Shown here: in pieces, positions 28,849 through 39,322 of the stretch
Numbering within the stretch: position 1 is the stretch's first letter
How the letters are laid out: each line of letters begins with the position of its first letter
NCBI GenBank assembly: GCA_964036195.1
Contig: OZ038451.1
Coordinates: 15,628,529 to 15,692,528 of the forward strand
Length of the DNA stretch: 64,000 nucleotides
Direction of reading: 5' to 3'
Source: Sphaerolaimus hirsutus
Taxonomy: Eukaryota; Nematoda; Chromadorea; Monhysterida; Sphaerolaimidae
The notes under the pieces: model-generated
Told to the model about the DNA's origin: nothing
The model's input: the letters and a program-made list of their open reading frames with translations, nothing else
Databases searched by the model: none
Program-made: the position numbers and the translations under genes

Positions 28849-31239
28849 TCAGACATCAGTTTTCTCATCAGAAGCAAAATGATCACAATGTCCTTTACTG
28901 CTGATGTGTCTTTTCTCAGTGACACTGGCTGGTTGTATATCTCTGGCATATTTCACCAGCCATATTGACCTGTAAGCTGCGCATATCAACTGCAAGCCCA
29001 TGTCTATAGAATGGGCAATGTAAATTGTCCAATTATTGGTCCCGCCGTCCAATATTTGCAAGGTTGCCACTCCTACTGTCTCAAAGCGACCAGATAGAGT
29101 GATCAGCTGTGGTGATAATTTGATGTGAAAGTATAATAATGTGAAAAAATAATAAGCAAAATCAAACGCTGTCGCACTCGCATCCACAAGGTATATCGTG
29201 TTTGTGTATACATTTATTTTTTGTGAACTTCTTTGGTAAAGGACATGAATGACGAGCATCGCATGGACCTGCCAATTCCCTAGCATGTATTTTAAAATAA
29301 GGATCAAAATTCCACTTAATTTTTTTATGAAAAAGGTCCATCCATTCCATATTCAATCAGCATGACATCCCCCCACAGTTGTTACATAAATACAAAACTG
29401 ACATTCAATACTAGTGAAATCCTCTGGTACCACCTCACTGTATTGAAAGTTGTATATCTGAATAGACTTCTCAAAGTCAATGCCCCAATAATGGTCAATA
29501 ATACAGCGTCAAAAAACGCGGTTAGCACAATCAGAAAAGCATATTTAGTGTTCAAATTGTTTGAAAAGACGGCAACAATCACAGTCCAAGACAAAAGTGC
29601 AATGTGTCTTCCCATTTCCAAAACAGACAGTGACATTAGTAACACCACGGGAACTGAGTGTGGTGGCCTGTCCATGAGGCCTGGAACGAAATTTAATTAG
29701 CCCGACTCGTTTTTATCAGGTAGCCCGATTCATATCACCTGAACTTTATGCTGAACATTATGCTGAACATTTCATTGTACTGCAAATCCTTGAATAAGTC
29801 CCCCCCCCCAGAATAACCCCCTTGAATAACTCCCCCTGTTGGCGAGGTGAGGAAAAAAATAACTCCCCCCACGAATAACTCCCCCAACTTAAAAACTCCC
29901 CCTTCTTAATGAAAAGGATACAATACAAAAATACAAAAGAGTGCAGCGACAGCTAGGGTTGGCCGATGTTTTTTTAAAACGTTTTTTATTTAAAAAAACG
30001 TTAAAAAAACATGACGTCCGAAATGTTAAAAAAACACAAAAAACATCGGCCGAAATTTTGAGCACTAAGCACTAGGTATTTTGCAAAAATTTCGCAATTT
30101 CACACACAAATTGACATTGGTGGTTGTTTTCATTGGTTTTGTGGCATTTTTAGTATCAAAGTATCCATTTCTATCTGCTACCATGGGTTAGTAAGCCGTA
30201 ATATGTTGCTGTAGTGTATAATATTGACGTAATGTGCTTCCATGTACCTCCACAGTGTGTAAATTAACTCCCAAAGTAACAACCTCCTTTTATAACCTTG
30301 TTGCTCACTATTCCATGCCAAACTTTACGTGAAGTCATGAACATTCGACTATGGCCCCACACACGCTAGTTGACATTGACACAAATGTCAACTGGTTCCG
30401 GTCCCAATTCCAAGCTTGTATTTGAAGGTCGATCGTTTGCTTGCCAGCAAGCATTGAATTGGGATCGGAACCAGTTGACATTTGTGTCAATGTCAACTAG
30501 CGTGTGTGGGGCCTATAAGGCAATATACAAACGATATGTCGACGAAAAATGGATATTTTTGACACAAATCACCACTTATAATGCTATCCCATGGTTCCAC
30601 AGACATTATATGGTCATATATAACATCACAGAGTATTGCCACTGTCTGATATACCTATATATGTTGACACAAGGTCATATCTGGGAGCACATGATGTGTA
30701 TTCAGTATATACATATTTGTTTTATTGTTGTTGGACAGTTAAATACCTGAATTACATGAGTTGACAGACTGCATCCATACAATGAATTAAGTTTAAGTTT
30801 TCTGGGGAAAAATAACTCCCCTCCCTCGAAAAACTTCCCCCTTGAATAACTCTCCCTCCAAAACTTCTGACGAAAAAAATAGCTCCCCTGGGCACTTATT
30901 CGAGGATTTAGGGTAGTTCGAGGACAGCCGAGATACCAATCAAAACCACATTGAATGGTACTGTATAGACAGATAAATGCAGATCAATGAACTGGGCTGC
31001 CCCAAGATCAACCTGTCGGGCTGTTTAAATTTCGCACCTGGTATCAATGTAGTCAAAATGTTGTTGTTTGATGTAGAAGTTGCCGCCTGGTGCTCGTGAA
31101 TGCAATACTGCGAATGCGAACATTGTGCCTTGTCAGGGTTGTACTGTTGTTGTCTGTTGTTTCGTTGCTTCATTCTGTCCTCTGATGTGGACTTTTTGCC
31201 ACAGCAACAGTAGCATAGAAAGCAGAGAAATTGAAGCAT
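28849..31239 (-). CDS. Multi-pass membrane protein (unknown family)
   Basis: Predicted exons: 31038-31239 (ATG, Cys-rich start LCFLCYCCCGKK, then a polar stretch; donor CAG|GTGCGA), 29412-29680 or slightly longer (acceptor TTCGTTCCAG, joining in phase 1), and a last exon ending with the stop at 28849, whose acceptor is probably near 29170. The second exon carries two hydrophobic segments (IALLSWTVIVAVF and AFLIVLTAFFDAVLLTIIGAL), and the last at least two (AFDFAYYFFTLLYF and the WTIYIAHSIDMGLQLICA region). The N-terminal Cys cluster could be palmitoylated (inference). At least four membrane spans are likely. The MITEs at 29788-30916 lie in its first intron. Family not recognised. Confidence 0.45.
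29954..30690 (-). mobile_element. hAT-type MITE (TAGGGTTGG family), truncated
   Basis: It begins with the terminal repeat TAGGGTTGGCC and follows the whole body of the 33008-33671 copy in reverse, but stops at 'gggagc' before the final AAACGTTTTTT block and terminal repeat. It contains the 30353-30513 insertion. Confidence 0.7.
30353..30513. mobile_element. Foldback MITE with 3-bp duplication TAT
   Basis: Inverted arms begin GGCCCCACACACGCTAGTTG and continue for about 50 bp. TAT lies at 30350-30352 and 30514-30516. The intact target (cgactataaggc) can be read in sister MITE copies that lack the insertion, which proves the insertion event. Confidence 0.8.
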
Positions 31240-33007
31240 GTGGGAGAAATGGTGGATTTTTAGTCGCTTGGTGTGTTTTTAGGGGAATTTGTTCGATTTT
31301 TTTGTGATGAATCACTTCACTGGATTACGGTAGTTTGTCATTAGTTCTGTGGGCTGTTTGGTTGGATTTAACTGAATAGTCATTTATATTTTGTGAATGA
31401 TAATTGAAAGAATTTTGTCGTGAAAGTTGAAGTTCACCTGTGTGGAATACCTATGCTGAGTTGTAATCAATAAATAGGAGTGGACAAGCCTCATTAATAG
31501 GTTAAGGCAATAAACCGAATTTTTAAATCGAAACAACGTTTGATGACTACTATTATCCATCATACCCACGGAAGATCCGATAATGAAGTAATATTATAAT
31601 GTCCTTATGTTTTTCATGTATGTGAAATATCAAAATATGTTTAAAAAATATTCCAAAAATGGCTGCGAGCCCCAGTTGTACAAGTTTACGTACAGTACAT
31701 AAATATTTATGTACCCATGCAAAGCCGCAAGCAATGGACATTGAGCGTGCTGAAACCTTGGCAATAAAGATATGAAAATTTTATTGCTGCTTGTAGCTAG
31801 TGATCACTCTATGTAATGATAGCTTGAATATTGAATGTACGTATGGGAAATGGATATAAAAATGATATAAAAATGTTTAACTAAAATTTATATGCCAATG
31901 TTCGAATGCTGGCTCTTTAAAATGGCAATTCGCAGTGTTTTGTAAAAAAAATATTTTAGCTGTATTGGGTGATCCTCAATGTCAACACGTTGCTCAATCG
32001 ATACAAACTGCGCAAACATGTCGTCTATTGTATTGTGCTTTGTGCGGCTCAAAAATATTGGCCATTTCAATCAATAGGAAGCTGTGATTTTGCTGAATCA
32101 GATACACTATTTATGCTAGATACACTACTTTGTAAACACACCATCGACTGCTCAATGTGGAGGAAAATCAATGAAAAGGTGTGCTTATACACGAAAAACC
32201 TCAAATAAAATTAATGGGTTCTTCTTTTGTTTGCTCACAGACAGTAAAAGATGGTATTTAAATACAAACCACTCAAACACTCGCACTTCAGTTTGTTAAA
32301 ACACGCTTGGCGCGGCGCATTTCATTTCACAAAAAGCTGCCCAGATGAAATGCATGGGCACACACCTGAAACACCATACCTCTATCTCTATGTACACACG
32401 ACCGAGTGGGAAGCTTGTTAGGTAAATAGGTAATATACTCAGGTGAGCAGCGGCGCCGTGCGTGTTAGCCTGGCAACTGAGGCTAGCATGCATTCAGGTA
32501 TTGATTAGGGAGAGCTGGCTGCTTCCAGCCTGGGCACTATTTCTGATTGTGTCAAGTTGCTGGACTGTACAATATGACAAGGCAAATACTGTATTTCCTT
32601 GAATTGACCCCCTGGATTAATCCACCCCTAAATACTCAATGGTTTGAGAGAGCTGGGGAAATAATTAAGTTCCCTTGATATAGCCCCACCTAGATAGTGT
32701 AAAGAGAATGTAGATCAGAAAACGTGAAGTTTGTGTTTTGCGTAATACAGAATACATGCTTAAAAACAATTACTGTGTTGCATTAGAACCCTGGGGGTAT
32801 TTCAAGGGAATACAGTCTCATATTGCATGTCAAATGTCAGCAGAAGATTGACTGAAGTCGATACTTCAATGTGAAATTGGATCCAGGTGAAAATGCGCTG
32901 TTTGCATCCGGGGTTGTATCTAAAAGGGTTGTTTTTGTAGCCAACTGGTATCTGGATTCAAAAGTAGAACAGTAAGGGAACAGTAGAACAGATCTTTGCG
33001 TAAGGGC
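31240..33007. other. Host DNA, no recognised gene
   Basis: AT-rich. It contains a MITE-like pair of ends, TACTGTATTTCCTTGAATTG near 32588 and its inverse near 32805-32815, similar to the CCGTATTTCC family. No exon could be supported. Confidence 0.4.
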
Positions 33008-33671
33008 TAGGGTTGGAAAAAAACGTTTTTTTTTTAACTCGATGTTTTTTTATAAAAAAAAAACGTTTTGTTTAAAAAAACAACGTTTTTTTTAATAAAA
33101 AACGTTTTTTTTTAAAAGCTCCCAGATATGACATTGTGTCAACATATATAGGTATATCAGACAGTGGCAATACTCTGTGATGTTATATATGACCATATAA
33201 TGGCTGTGGAGCCATGGGATAGCATTATAAGTGGTGATTTGTGTCAAAAATATCCATTTTTCGTCGACATATCGTTTGTATATCGCCTTATAGTCGAATT
33301 TTCGTGACTTCAGGTAAAGTTTGGCATGGAATAGTGATCAAACAAGGTTATAAAATGAGCTTGTTACTTTGGGAGTGAAGTGACACACTGTGGAGGTACA
33401 TGGAAGCATATTACCTCAATATTATATAGTACAGCAGCATATGGCGGCTTATTAACCCATAGTAGCACATAGAAATGGATACTTTGATACAAAAAATGCC
33501 ACAAAACCAATGAAAACAACCAATGTCAATTTGTGTGTGAAATTGCGCGCTTGCGCGCAAAAATTTTGCAAAATACCTAGTGCTTAGTACTAAAAATTTC
33601 AAAAAAAAAACATTTCGGACGTCATGTTTAAAAAAAAAAAAACGTTTAAAAAAAAACATCGGCCAACCCTA
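33008..33671. mobile_element. hAT-type MITE (TAGGGTTGG family), complete
   Basis: Ends TAGGGTTGG and CCAACCCTA, flanked by the perfect 8-bp duplication GTAAGGGC (33000-33007 and 33672-33679). Both ends carry AAACGTTTTTT runs. The inner part is unique to the family, with no transposase. Confidence 0.88.
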
Positions 33672-33679
33672 GTAAGGGC

Positions 33680-34511
33680 AAATAAAATCTATCCTACAGT
33701 ACCACTAAATCACTGCTCACATCAGTAAATGTTGTCCAAACCAAAATTGGCTGCCGTGAATTCAACGTTCCTCAAAATGGCCCTTTCCGCCCTTAACTGG
33801 TAAAAATGGGCATGCAAAGTAAACGCAGTTTATCAAACCGAGTTTGGGCCGCGGCTTCCTGTCTGATAAATGCCCGTCCGTGTAGCAATCTTTTCGCCCC
33901 GCTGCTTACACAACCTCTGGAGGTTATGCATGCATTGTATGGCAACTCGGATTGTGGTTGCATGCGTGTATGCCGCGTCGGTTCAACCGGCACGCCACGC
34001 ACGTCTTTACATGTTTTACTTGGACTTTATATGCTCTACCAGTGGAGGTATAGGGTGTCACTTTTATTGTGACACTTTTTCTTTGGTGGATACTTGGTGA
34101 CTGTTGCATTATTTTCGGGACGACTGTTGTGCGCTTCAGATGGGGCATGCAAAATGCGAGGGCACCGCGGCTGCAATGTCTCCTTTTGTGAAATTGAATT
34201 CCGTTCAGCACGTGTACTGGTATGCCGCGGCCCGGCGTGTGTCATTCTTGCGCAAAATATAGCCTTTATCAATTTAGACGCAGCCGTGTAAGCACGCGTA
34301 ACGAAGCTAACAGGGCAGCTTACTGTATGGAATTGAAATTGGCCCGATGTGCGTGGTGTCTTTTCTCGTGATATACATAAATAAAAAATGTTCAAATTAT
34401 TCAAGACATGTCTGTGTCGGTGGATAATATGGACATTTTGATTATAGTTACGCACCGCAAAAACAATTGTTTCGAAACAACCTCAAATAACCCCCCCCCC
34501 TTAAAATCCAG
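33680..34511 (+). other. Possible upstream BRCA2 exon(s), unproven
   Basis: GC-rich blocks resemble exons here: 33806-34047, ending TGGAG|GTATAG, and 34139-34219, ending GTACTG|GTATGC. The second would join the first firm BRCA2 exon in phase 0. Short strings (IVWQL, and RSARVLV) faintly recall the helical domain that precedes OB1, but no single frame carries a convincing match. I would not call these exons without cDNA. Confidence 0.2.
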
Positions 34512-34679
34512 GTGGACAGAATTCATCTATCGGACGGGTGGTACAGTTTACCGGCAACATTGGACCAGCACCTATGGCACCAGGTTGACAGTGGTGCCAT
34601 AAAGATTGGCACCAAACTGTTCGTGAATGGCTGCGATATTGTCGGACTTGAAACTACGGAGCCAGAGCATCCGTTGAAG
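34512..34679 (+). CDS. BRCA2: BRCA2 exon: OB1 start
   Basis: Follows TTAAAATCCAG. Encodes SDGWYSLPATLDQHL and KIGTKLFVNGCDIVG, matching the start of OB1. Phase 0 at both ends. Confidence 0.85.
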
Positions 34680-37600
34680 GTTCTTTTGTGTATTTTGGGG
34701 GGGGGGGGATCAAATATGTGCTTGAAGCTAGGGTTGGGAACCCGACCCGACCCGACCCGAACCAGATACCCGCAAATAACCCGAAAATTTTGAAATTCCC
34801 AACCCTATACTTAAAGACGTAAATATTTGCGTTCCCGTGCGTTTTGAACGGATGGCGGTCATCTCGAAAAATGGGTTGAGTCTCCTAGCGGTCTCAAATC
34901 AGCGAATGATCTCTAATTTCTATTATTGTTCTAGAATGAATTGTTTCTAATGGATTTGTTTAGGAAAGGTACCGTATTTCCTCGAAATACCCCCCGGGGG
35001 GTGATTGTTTCATAGTGGTCCCGAGAGGGGGGGGGGGGTCAAACGAGGGGGGGTATTTCGAGGGGGGGGTTATTATTTCACAAGAAAAATTTTGAAAACC
35101 AAGTACGAAATTGTCGTCTGAAACGTACGCAGACGTTTTAAAATGCAACAAAAACTGCCATTTATAAGGTTCTGTAGACTAATATTAGTATGTAGATGGT
35201 ATGTACACTGTTCTAACGTGACACCGACATTGTTTTAACGTGTGTTCTGCAGTACACAGAACACAAACTACAGTTATTGTCATGTACGTTCCCTTTACAC
35301 TCAATTTGGAGGGGTATTTCGAGGGGGGGGGGGTGATTGTTTCATAGTGGTCCCGAGAGGGGGGGGGGGGTCAAACGAGGGGGGGGCTATTTCGAGGAAA
35401 TACGGTAATTTATTTCAAGTCCCATGCTCAATCACCAAAACCAAATGTTATCTAAACGGCAAACAATTCTTTCACAACGTGTGCCTTCCTTTACCTGTGC
35501 AGAACACAATAAAAAGCCACTTCTATTTACTTGCAGTTGAGCAGTTCAATCCACCTGAATCTGGAGTGCAATCGGGTACGTCGGGCAAAATGGGATGCCC
35601 GACTTGGTTTCATGCCACCCGTCCCCGCTGCCGGGCTGCCCGCATGTTTCCCGCTGCGCTCGTTGGTTGTCGGTTTGGCCGGGCCGATAAAAATCGTCGT
35701 CAAGAGAATTTTCCCGTTGATTGTGAGTTTTTTGTGTTGATTATTTTTTTCGCGAGGCAGAAATGTGTTGGAAAAGTATATGTGTTATAAATATCTGTAA
35801 GATGGGTTTGGGCGATGTGAATTTTTCACTATTCCATTTAGCTAATTCCTCCCCAAAAAACTCCTCTCACCCATCAAAACACCGCAGTACGTGGAACGCG
35901 AGCTCGACGGTCGGGTCGCCTACCGCAACGAGCGGCAAGAAGCGGCGCACGCGGTCGCCTTCGAACTGCAGCGCGAGAAGGCCATCGAGAACATCATCGC
36001 CGATGTGCACGCCGCCTGCGGATTGTCCTCGGATAGTAGCGTTTTGGGTTAGTGTTTTTTCTATGTTTTTTTTATTTTCGCTGGATTTTTTATCGATTTT
36101 TTCGCGGAAGCATCATAAATTGCTGTACGCAGCGTTGACGCAATCGGCGTGCGACGGCGAGACGCAGGGAGATAGCGGCGCCACGCAGAGCCCCAGCACG
36201 TTGTTCAAGCGATTGGCGAATTCGCCCGATCCGGCTGCGGTTGAGGTGACCTCGATTTTCAAACACCGGTTTTGATTGACCCTTCACAATGTTTCTGAGC
36301 TGTCCGATTGAATGTACCGTATTTCCGCGAAAGAATCCCAGCTTTAGTTCGGCAACCCTTAAGGTATATTAAACAACAGTAGGTGCCGGGCCTCGCTTGA
36401 ATACCAATTTTTGCAAAAAATATTCATTAATGCATCGGCCCACACCCAGGTGTGTCGTTGACCTTCCCCAGCCCGTATCTAAATAGTATGTCGAGAATAT
36501 CCTTCAAACTTTCGAATAAACCCCTCCTCTACAACAGGCGATGCGGTGTTCGGCACCGATTTACAAAGTAGGTGCCGGACCTGACGAGGACGGTGTTTAG
36601 TAAAGCTGCAGCCAGACCGGGTCGATTCATCGAACATAGCACCAGGACACAACCAACACTCACTTCTCGCAGGCGGCGCTCACGTTGCACGAGCGGCGCT
36701 CACTCGAGCACTACTGCGCTGAGCGGCAGGCCAGGCGCTCGGCAGAAATTCAAAGAAAAATTGAGGATGCCTTGTTGGAGAGACGGGCGGAAATCCCCAA
36801 GCGCAGGGTGGGCAGGTGCGTCAAAATGCACGTGGCTAGCTTGCATCCCAAGGATTGGCTAGACGTTAGTGCTTCCTTGAGTGAGTTGCTTTCTATCGAG
36901 TGTTTGCTCACGTTCGCCGTTTTTGGCTCGCTGGCCATTTTCTTCCAATATACCGTATTTCTTTAATTGAAAACCCTCGGAGTCAGTTCCTTTGCCAGCA
37001 AAATATGGGTGTTAATCGTGGGGGGATCACTTTTTCATCAGGATTAATCAGTGATTCGTTTTTTTCCATTGGCATTGTGAAGAGTCACTTTCACACAAAC
37101 CACTCGATTCACACTTTTATCAGATATCACGTTGAATCTGTACGAACCAAGTGATGATATGGTGCAGACGCTTGCGGAAGGTGGTTGTTACACCCTGCAT
37201 AATGCCACTGTGCAGCTGGCGCCTGGCAAACACGGTTGGCTGTTTAAATGATTCAATTCACGGTTGACACCCATGTTGGCCGGGACGTTGTGGCCGCGGA
37301 CGTTGTGGCCGCGCCGTTTTGGCTGCGGGACACGAAGGCCGCGGCCACGAAGTCCGTGGACACGATGGCCGCGGCCACAGCGGCCACAACGTCCCGGCCA
37401 ACATGGGCTCATACCTCAATTCACATCACCCCATAGCGGAAATTCTATCCCCCTTTTCGACGCAGGTACCCGCATGCGACTCAGCGGTAATTCGGGTACC
37501 CGGTGCCGGAACCGGTGCCAATTCACCAGCTTGAATCGCAGCCTAGTGGACGACAGTTTATACTCGATGGCGTACGAGCCGCGCAGTTTTCTCCCCCTGT

Positions 37601-38554
37601 CTTGCCTGGGCGCGGATGGACTGGGGCTGCGAAATGCAAAAAGCGCCAGTGTTGACATATGCGTGGTTGTGCTGGAGAGGCGGCAGCATGATAGGTGGGA
37701 CTTCGATGACATTTTTTAAATTTAAAAAACAACTTATTTTCATCCGCGCGCAGGTTAACCATCGCGATTGTGTGCGATAGGTACATGGACCTGGCGTGCG
37801 TTCAGTTCCGCGACCTTTCTGAGGTGCTACAGCTTTCTTTACACTTTTATCCAAACATCAGGAATAAAAATAACCTAGATAAACTACCCCACTTGAATAC
37901 TCTCACAGTACAGTATTCAGTATTTTAATGTCTCCCTCTTGAATAACCCCTCCCACAATAAAAAACCCGGACGAAAGTGGGAGTTATTCGAGGTACAGAA
38001 AGCCGGTATTTTTTTCAGCACGTGGCTTCATCGCGCCTACTATCGGTGGGTCAGTGCGTGTGCATTTTCAACGCGGAACCATCGAAACTTTTGCACATGG
38101 GCGGCCTGGCGACGGTGCGGTTCGTGCCGCAGGCGCGGCTGGTGCACATGCCCGCCAATGAAACTCTACGCAAGTGCGTGGAGAGTTTGGAATTGATTGT
38201 CAAGGTGGGTTTTTTTAAAGGGGGTTGAGTGTCTTTATGGCTGTTTTGAATGTTCGGCGGGGTATATAGTGGCTTTAACTGTAGTTTTTTGGCTGATATT
38301 TCGAAATCTGATTTTGAAGCCCAGAATAATTTCTTATTCCGGTAAACTCAATGCGTTCAAAGCTGATTCACTATTTTTCAAAATTTCGGCCCTAAAAACT
38401 AGTGTGCTTGGGGTTATTTGCTATTATTATGATCCCATGACAACTATGTTGCTACAAATTTATTGCGAGTTTGGACATTTTTGCCAGCGAGTATCACTGA
38501 TTGCGTAATCCACAGCTACTCGCCTTGGATAACGGCAAAACGTGTGACGTTTAA
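34512..38554 (+). CDS. BRCA2: BRCA2 homologue, C-terminal DNA-binding domain (ten exons)
   Basis: Exons: 34512-34679, 35537-35722, 35888-36047, 36133-36245, 36673-36880, 37124-37234, 37466-37694, 37754-37823, 38019-38204, 38516-38554. All borders use AG/GT and all phases agree, giving 489 codons with one stop at the end. The product follows the order of vertebrate BRCA2: OB1 opening with LSDGWYSLPATLDQ, an RVRRAKWDARLGF segment, the long-helix tower insertion (VERELDGRVAYRNERQEAAH to RSAEIQRKIEDALLERR), return to OB2 (ITLNLYEPSDD), then OB3 (VDICVVVLE, ACVQFRD). BRCA2 loads RAD51 on single-stranded DNA in homologous recombination; OB folds and tower bind DNA. BRC repeats and the start of the gene lie upstream or outside the window. 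The chain ends soon after OB3, much shorter than the vertebrate tail. First and eighth donors (GTTCTT, GTGCTA) are weak. Confidence 0.88.
34729..34806. mobile_element. Miniature hAT-like element in BRCA2 intron
   Basis: Ends TAGGGTTGGGAA and TTCCCAACCCTA, with a short CCCGA tandem array between. The flanks CTTGAAGC and CTTAAAGA match at six of eight positions, a worn 8-bp duplication. Confidence 0.5.
34972..35405. mobile_element. TA-flanked MITE in BRCA2 intron
   Basis: Inverted ends CCGTATTTCCTCGAAATA and TATTTCGAGGAAATACGG with TA on each side (34970-34971, 35406-35407). Body with long G runs; an inner block of about 60 bp around 'ttgtttcatagtggtcccgag' occurs twice. Confidence 0.7.
35537..35722 (+). 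CDS. BRCA2: BRCA2 exon: OB1 end and start of OB2
   Basis: Acceptor TTACTTGCAG, donor ATT|GTGAGT. It contains AKWDARLGF, the counterpart of the conserved RWYTKLGF, and then the IKIVVKRIFPL strand that leads to the tower. Confidence 0.88.
35888..36047 (+). CDS. BRCA2: BRCA2 exon: ascending tower helix
   Basis: Starts YVERELDGRVAYRNERQ and runs on as a charged helix. Acceptor ACACCGCAG, donor TTGG|GTTAGT. Ends in phase 1. Confidence 0.88.
36133..36245 (+). CDS. BRCA2: BRCA2 exon: tip of tower
   Basis: Encodes ALTQSACDGE and LFKRLANSPDPAAVE, which fits the tower tip region in vertebrates. Acceptor TGTACGCAG, donor GAG|GTGACC. Confidence 0.82.
36673..36880 (+). CDS. BRCA2: BRCA2 exon: descending tower helix and return to OB2
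   Basis: Basic helix (LEHYCAERQARRSAEIQRK) then VGRCVKMHVASLH. The GTGAGT donor at 36881 is the one whose phase keeps the next exon open; the GTTAGT at 36865 would not. Confidence 0.85.
37124..37234 (+). CDS. BRCA2: BRCA2 exon: OB2
   Basis: Encodes ITLNLYEPSDDMVQTLAEGG and the strand YTLHNATVQLAPG, the counterpart of the region around SIWRPSSDL. Acceptor TTTTATCAG, donor CACG|GTTGGC. Confidence 0.83.
37271..37408. repeat. GC-rich palindrome in BRCA2 intron
   Basis: CCATGTTGGCCGGGACGTTG at the left is matched by its inverse at the right, with GGCCGCGG-type repeats between. The 138-bp foldback contrasts strongly with the AT-rich intron around it. Confidence 0.7.
37466..37694 (+). CDS. BRCA2: BRCA2 exon: OB2-OB3 linker and first strand of OB3
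   Basis: Encodes YSMAYEPRSFLPL and VDICVVVLERR. Acceptor TTTTCGACGCAG, donor ATAG|GTGGGA, phase 2. Confidence 0.85.
37754..37823 (+). CDS. BRCA2: BRCA2 exon: OB3 strand pair
   Basis: Only 70 bp: RLTIAIVCDRYMDLACVQFRD. It fits between its neighbours in phase 2/0; the donor GTGCTA is weak. Confidence 0.75.
38019..38204 (+). CDS. BRCA2: BRCA2 exon: OB3 end
   Basis: Encodes VASSRLLSVGQCVCIFNAEP to RKCVESLELIVK. Acceptor TTTTTTTCAG, donor AAG|GTGGGT, 62 whole codons. Confidence 0.86.
38516..38554 (+). CDS. BRCA2: Probable last BRCA2 exon
   Basis: After CATTGCGTAATCCACAG-like acceptor context (ATCCACAG), a phase-0 frame gives 12 residues, LLALDNGKTCDV, and TAA. It is short, so the terminal exon assignment is tentative. 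Confidence 0.5.
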   Translation, partial: LLALDNGKTCDV

Positions 38555-38599
38555 CGCAGTGCATCGTAAAAATTTATAAGAAAATATATGGCTCATCCT

Positions 38600-39302
38600 T
38601 AGGGTTGGAAAAAAAAAACGTTTTTTTTTAACTCGATGTTTAAAAAAAACAACAACGTTTTTTTAAATAAAAAAAACGTTTTTTTTTTTAAAAAACGTTT
38701 TTTTTAAAAGCTCCCAGATATGACCTAGTGTCAACATATATAGGTATATCAGACACTGGCAATACTCTGTGATGTTAAATATGACCATATAATGGCTGTG
38801 GAGCCATGGGATAGCATTATAAGTGGTGATTTGTGTCAAAAATATCCATTTTTCGTTGACATATCGTTTGTATATCGCCTTATAGTCGAATGTTCGTGAC
38901 ATCAGGTAAAGTTTGGCACGGAATGGTGATCAAACAAGGTTATAAAAGGAGGTTGTTACTTTGGGAGTGAAGTTACACACTGTGGAGGTACATGGAAGCA
39001 CATTACCTCAATATTATATATTACAGCAACATATGTCGGCTTATTCACCTATGGTAGCACATAGAAATGGATGTTTTGATACTAAAAATGCAACAAAACC
39101 AATGAAAACAACCACCATTGTCAATTTGTGTGTGAAATTGCGCGCTTGCGCGCAAAAATTTTGCAAAATACCTAGTGCTTAGTACTAAAAATTTCGGCCA
39201 ATGTTTTTAAAAAAAAAAAAACATCTCGGACGTCATGTTTAAAAAAAAAAAAAAACGTTTAAAAAAAAAAAAACGTTTAAAAAAAAACATCGGCCAACCC
39301 TA
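38600..39302. mobile_element. hAT-type MITE (TAGGGTTGG family), complete
   Basis: Ends TAGGGTTGG/CCAACCCTA with the perfect 8-bp duplication CTCATCCT (38592-38599, 39303-39310). It starts 45 bp after the predicted end of the BRCA2 coding region and may supply its 3' UTR. Confidence 0.9.
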
Positions 39303-39322
39303 CTCATCCTACAAATTGAATA

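Larger units (their letters stand above)
29788..30916. mobile_element. MITE of the CCTTGAATAAGTCCCC type, split by a hAT MITE
   Basis: Left part AATCCTTGAATAAGTCCCC (29788) and right part CACTTATTCGAGGATTT (about 30894-30911) are inverted repeats. Between them sit the hAT-like copy 29954-30690 and, inside that, a third element at 30353-30513: three levels of nesting. Confidence 0.5.

Noticed and set aside
33806..34072. 88-codon plus-strand frame as a stand-alone gene
   Set aside because: No domain and no start or stop context. Kept only as a weak candidate exon region upstream of BRCA2.
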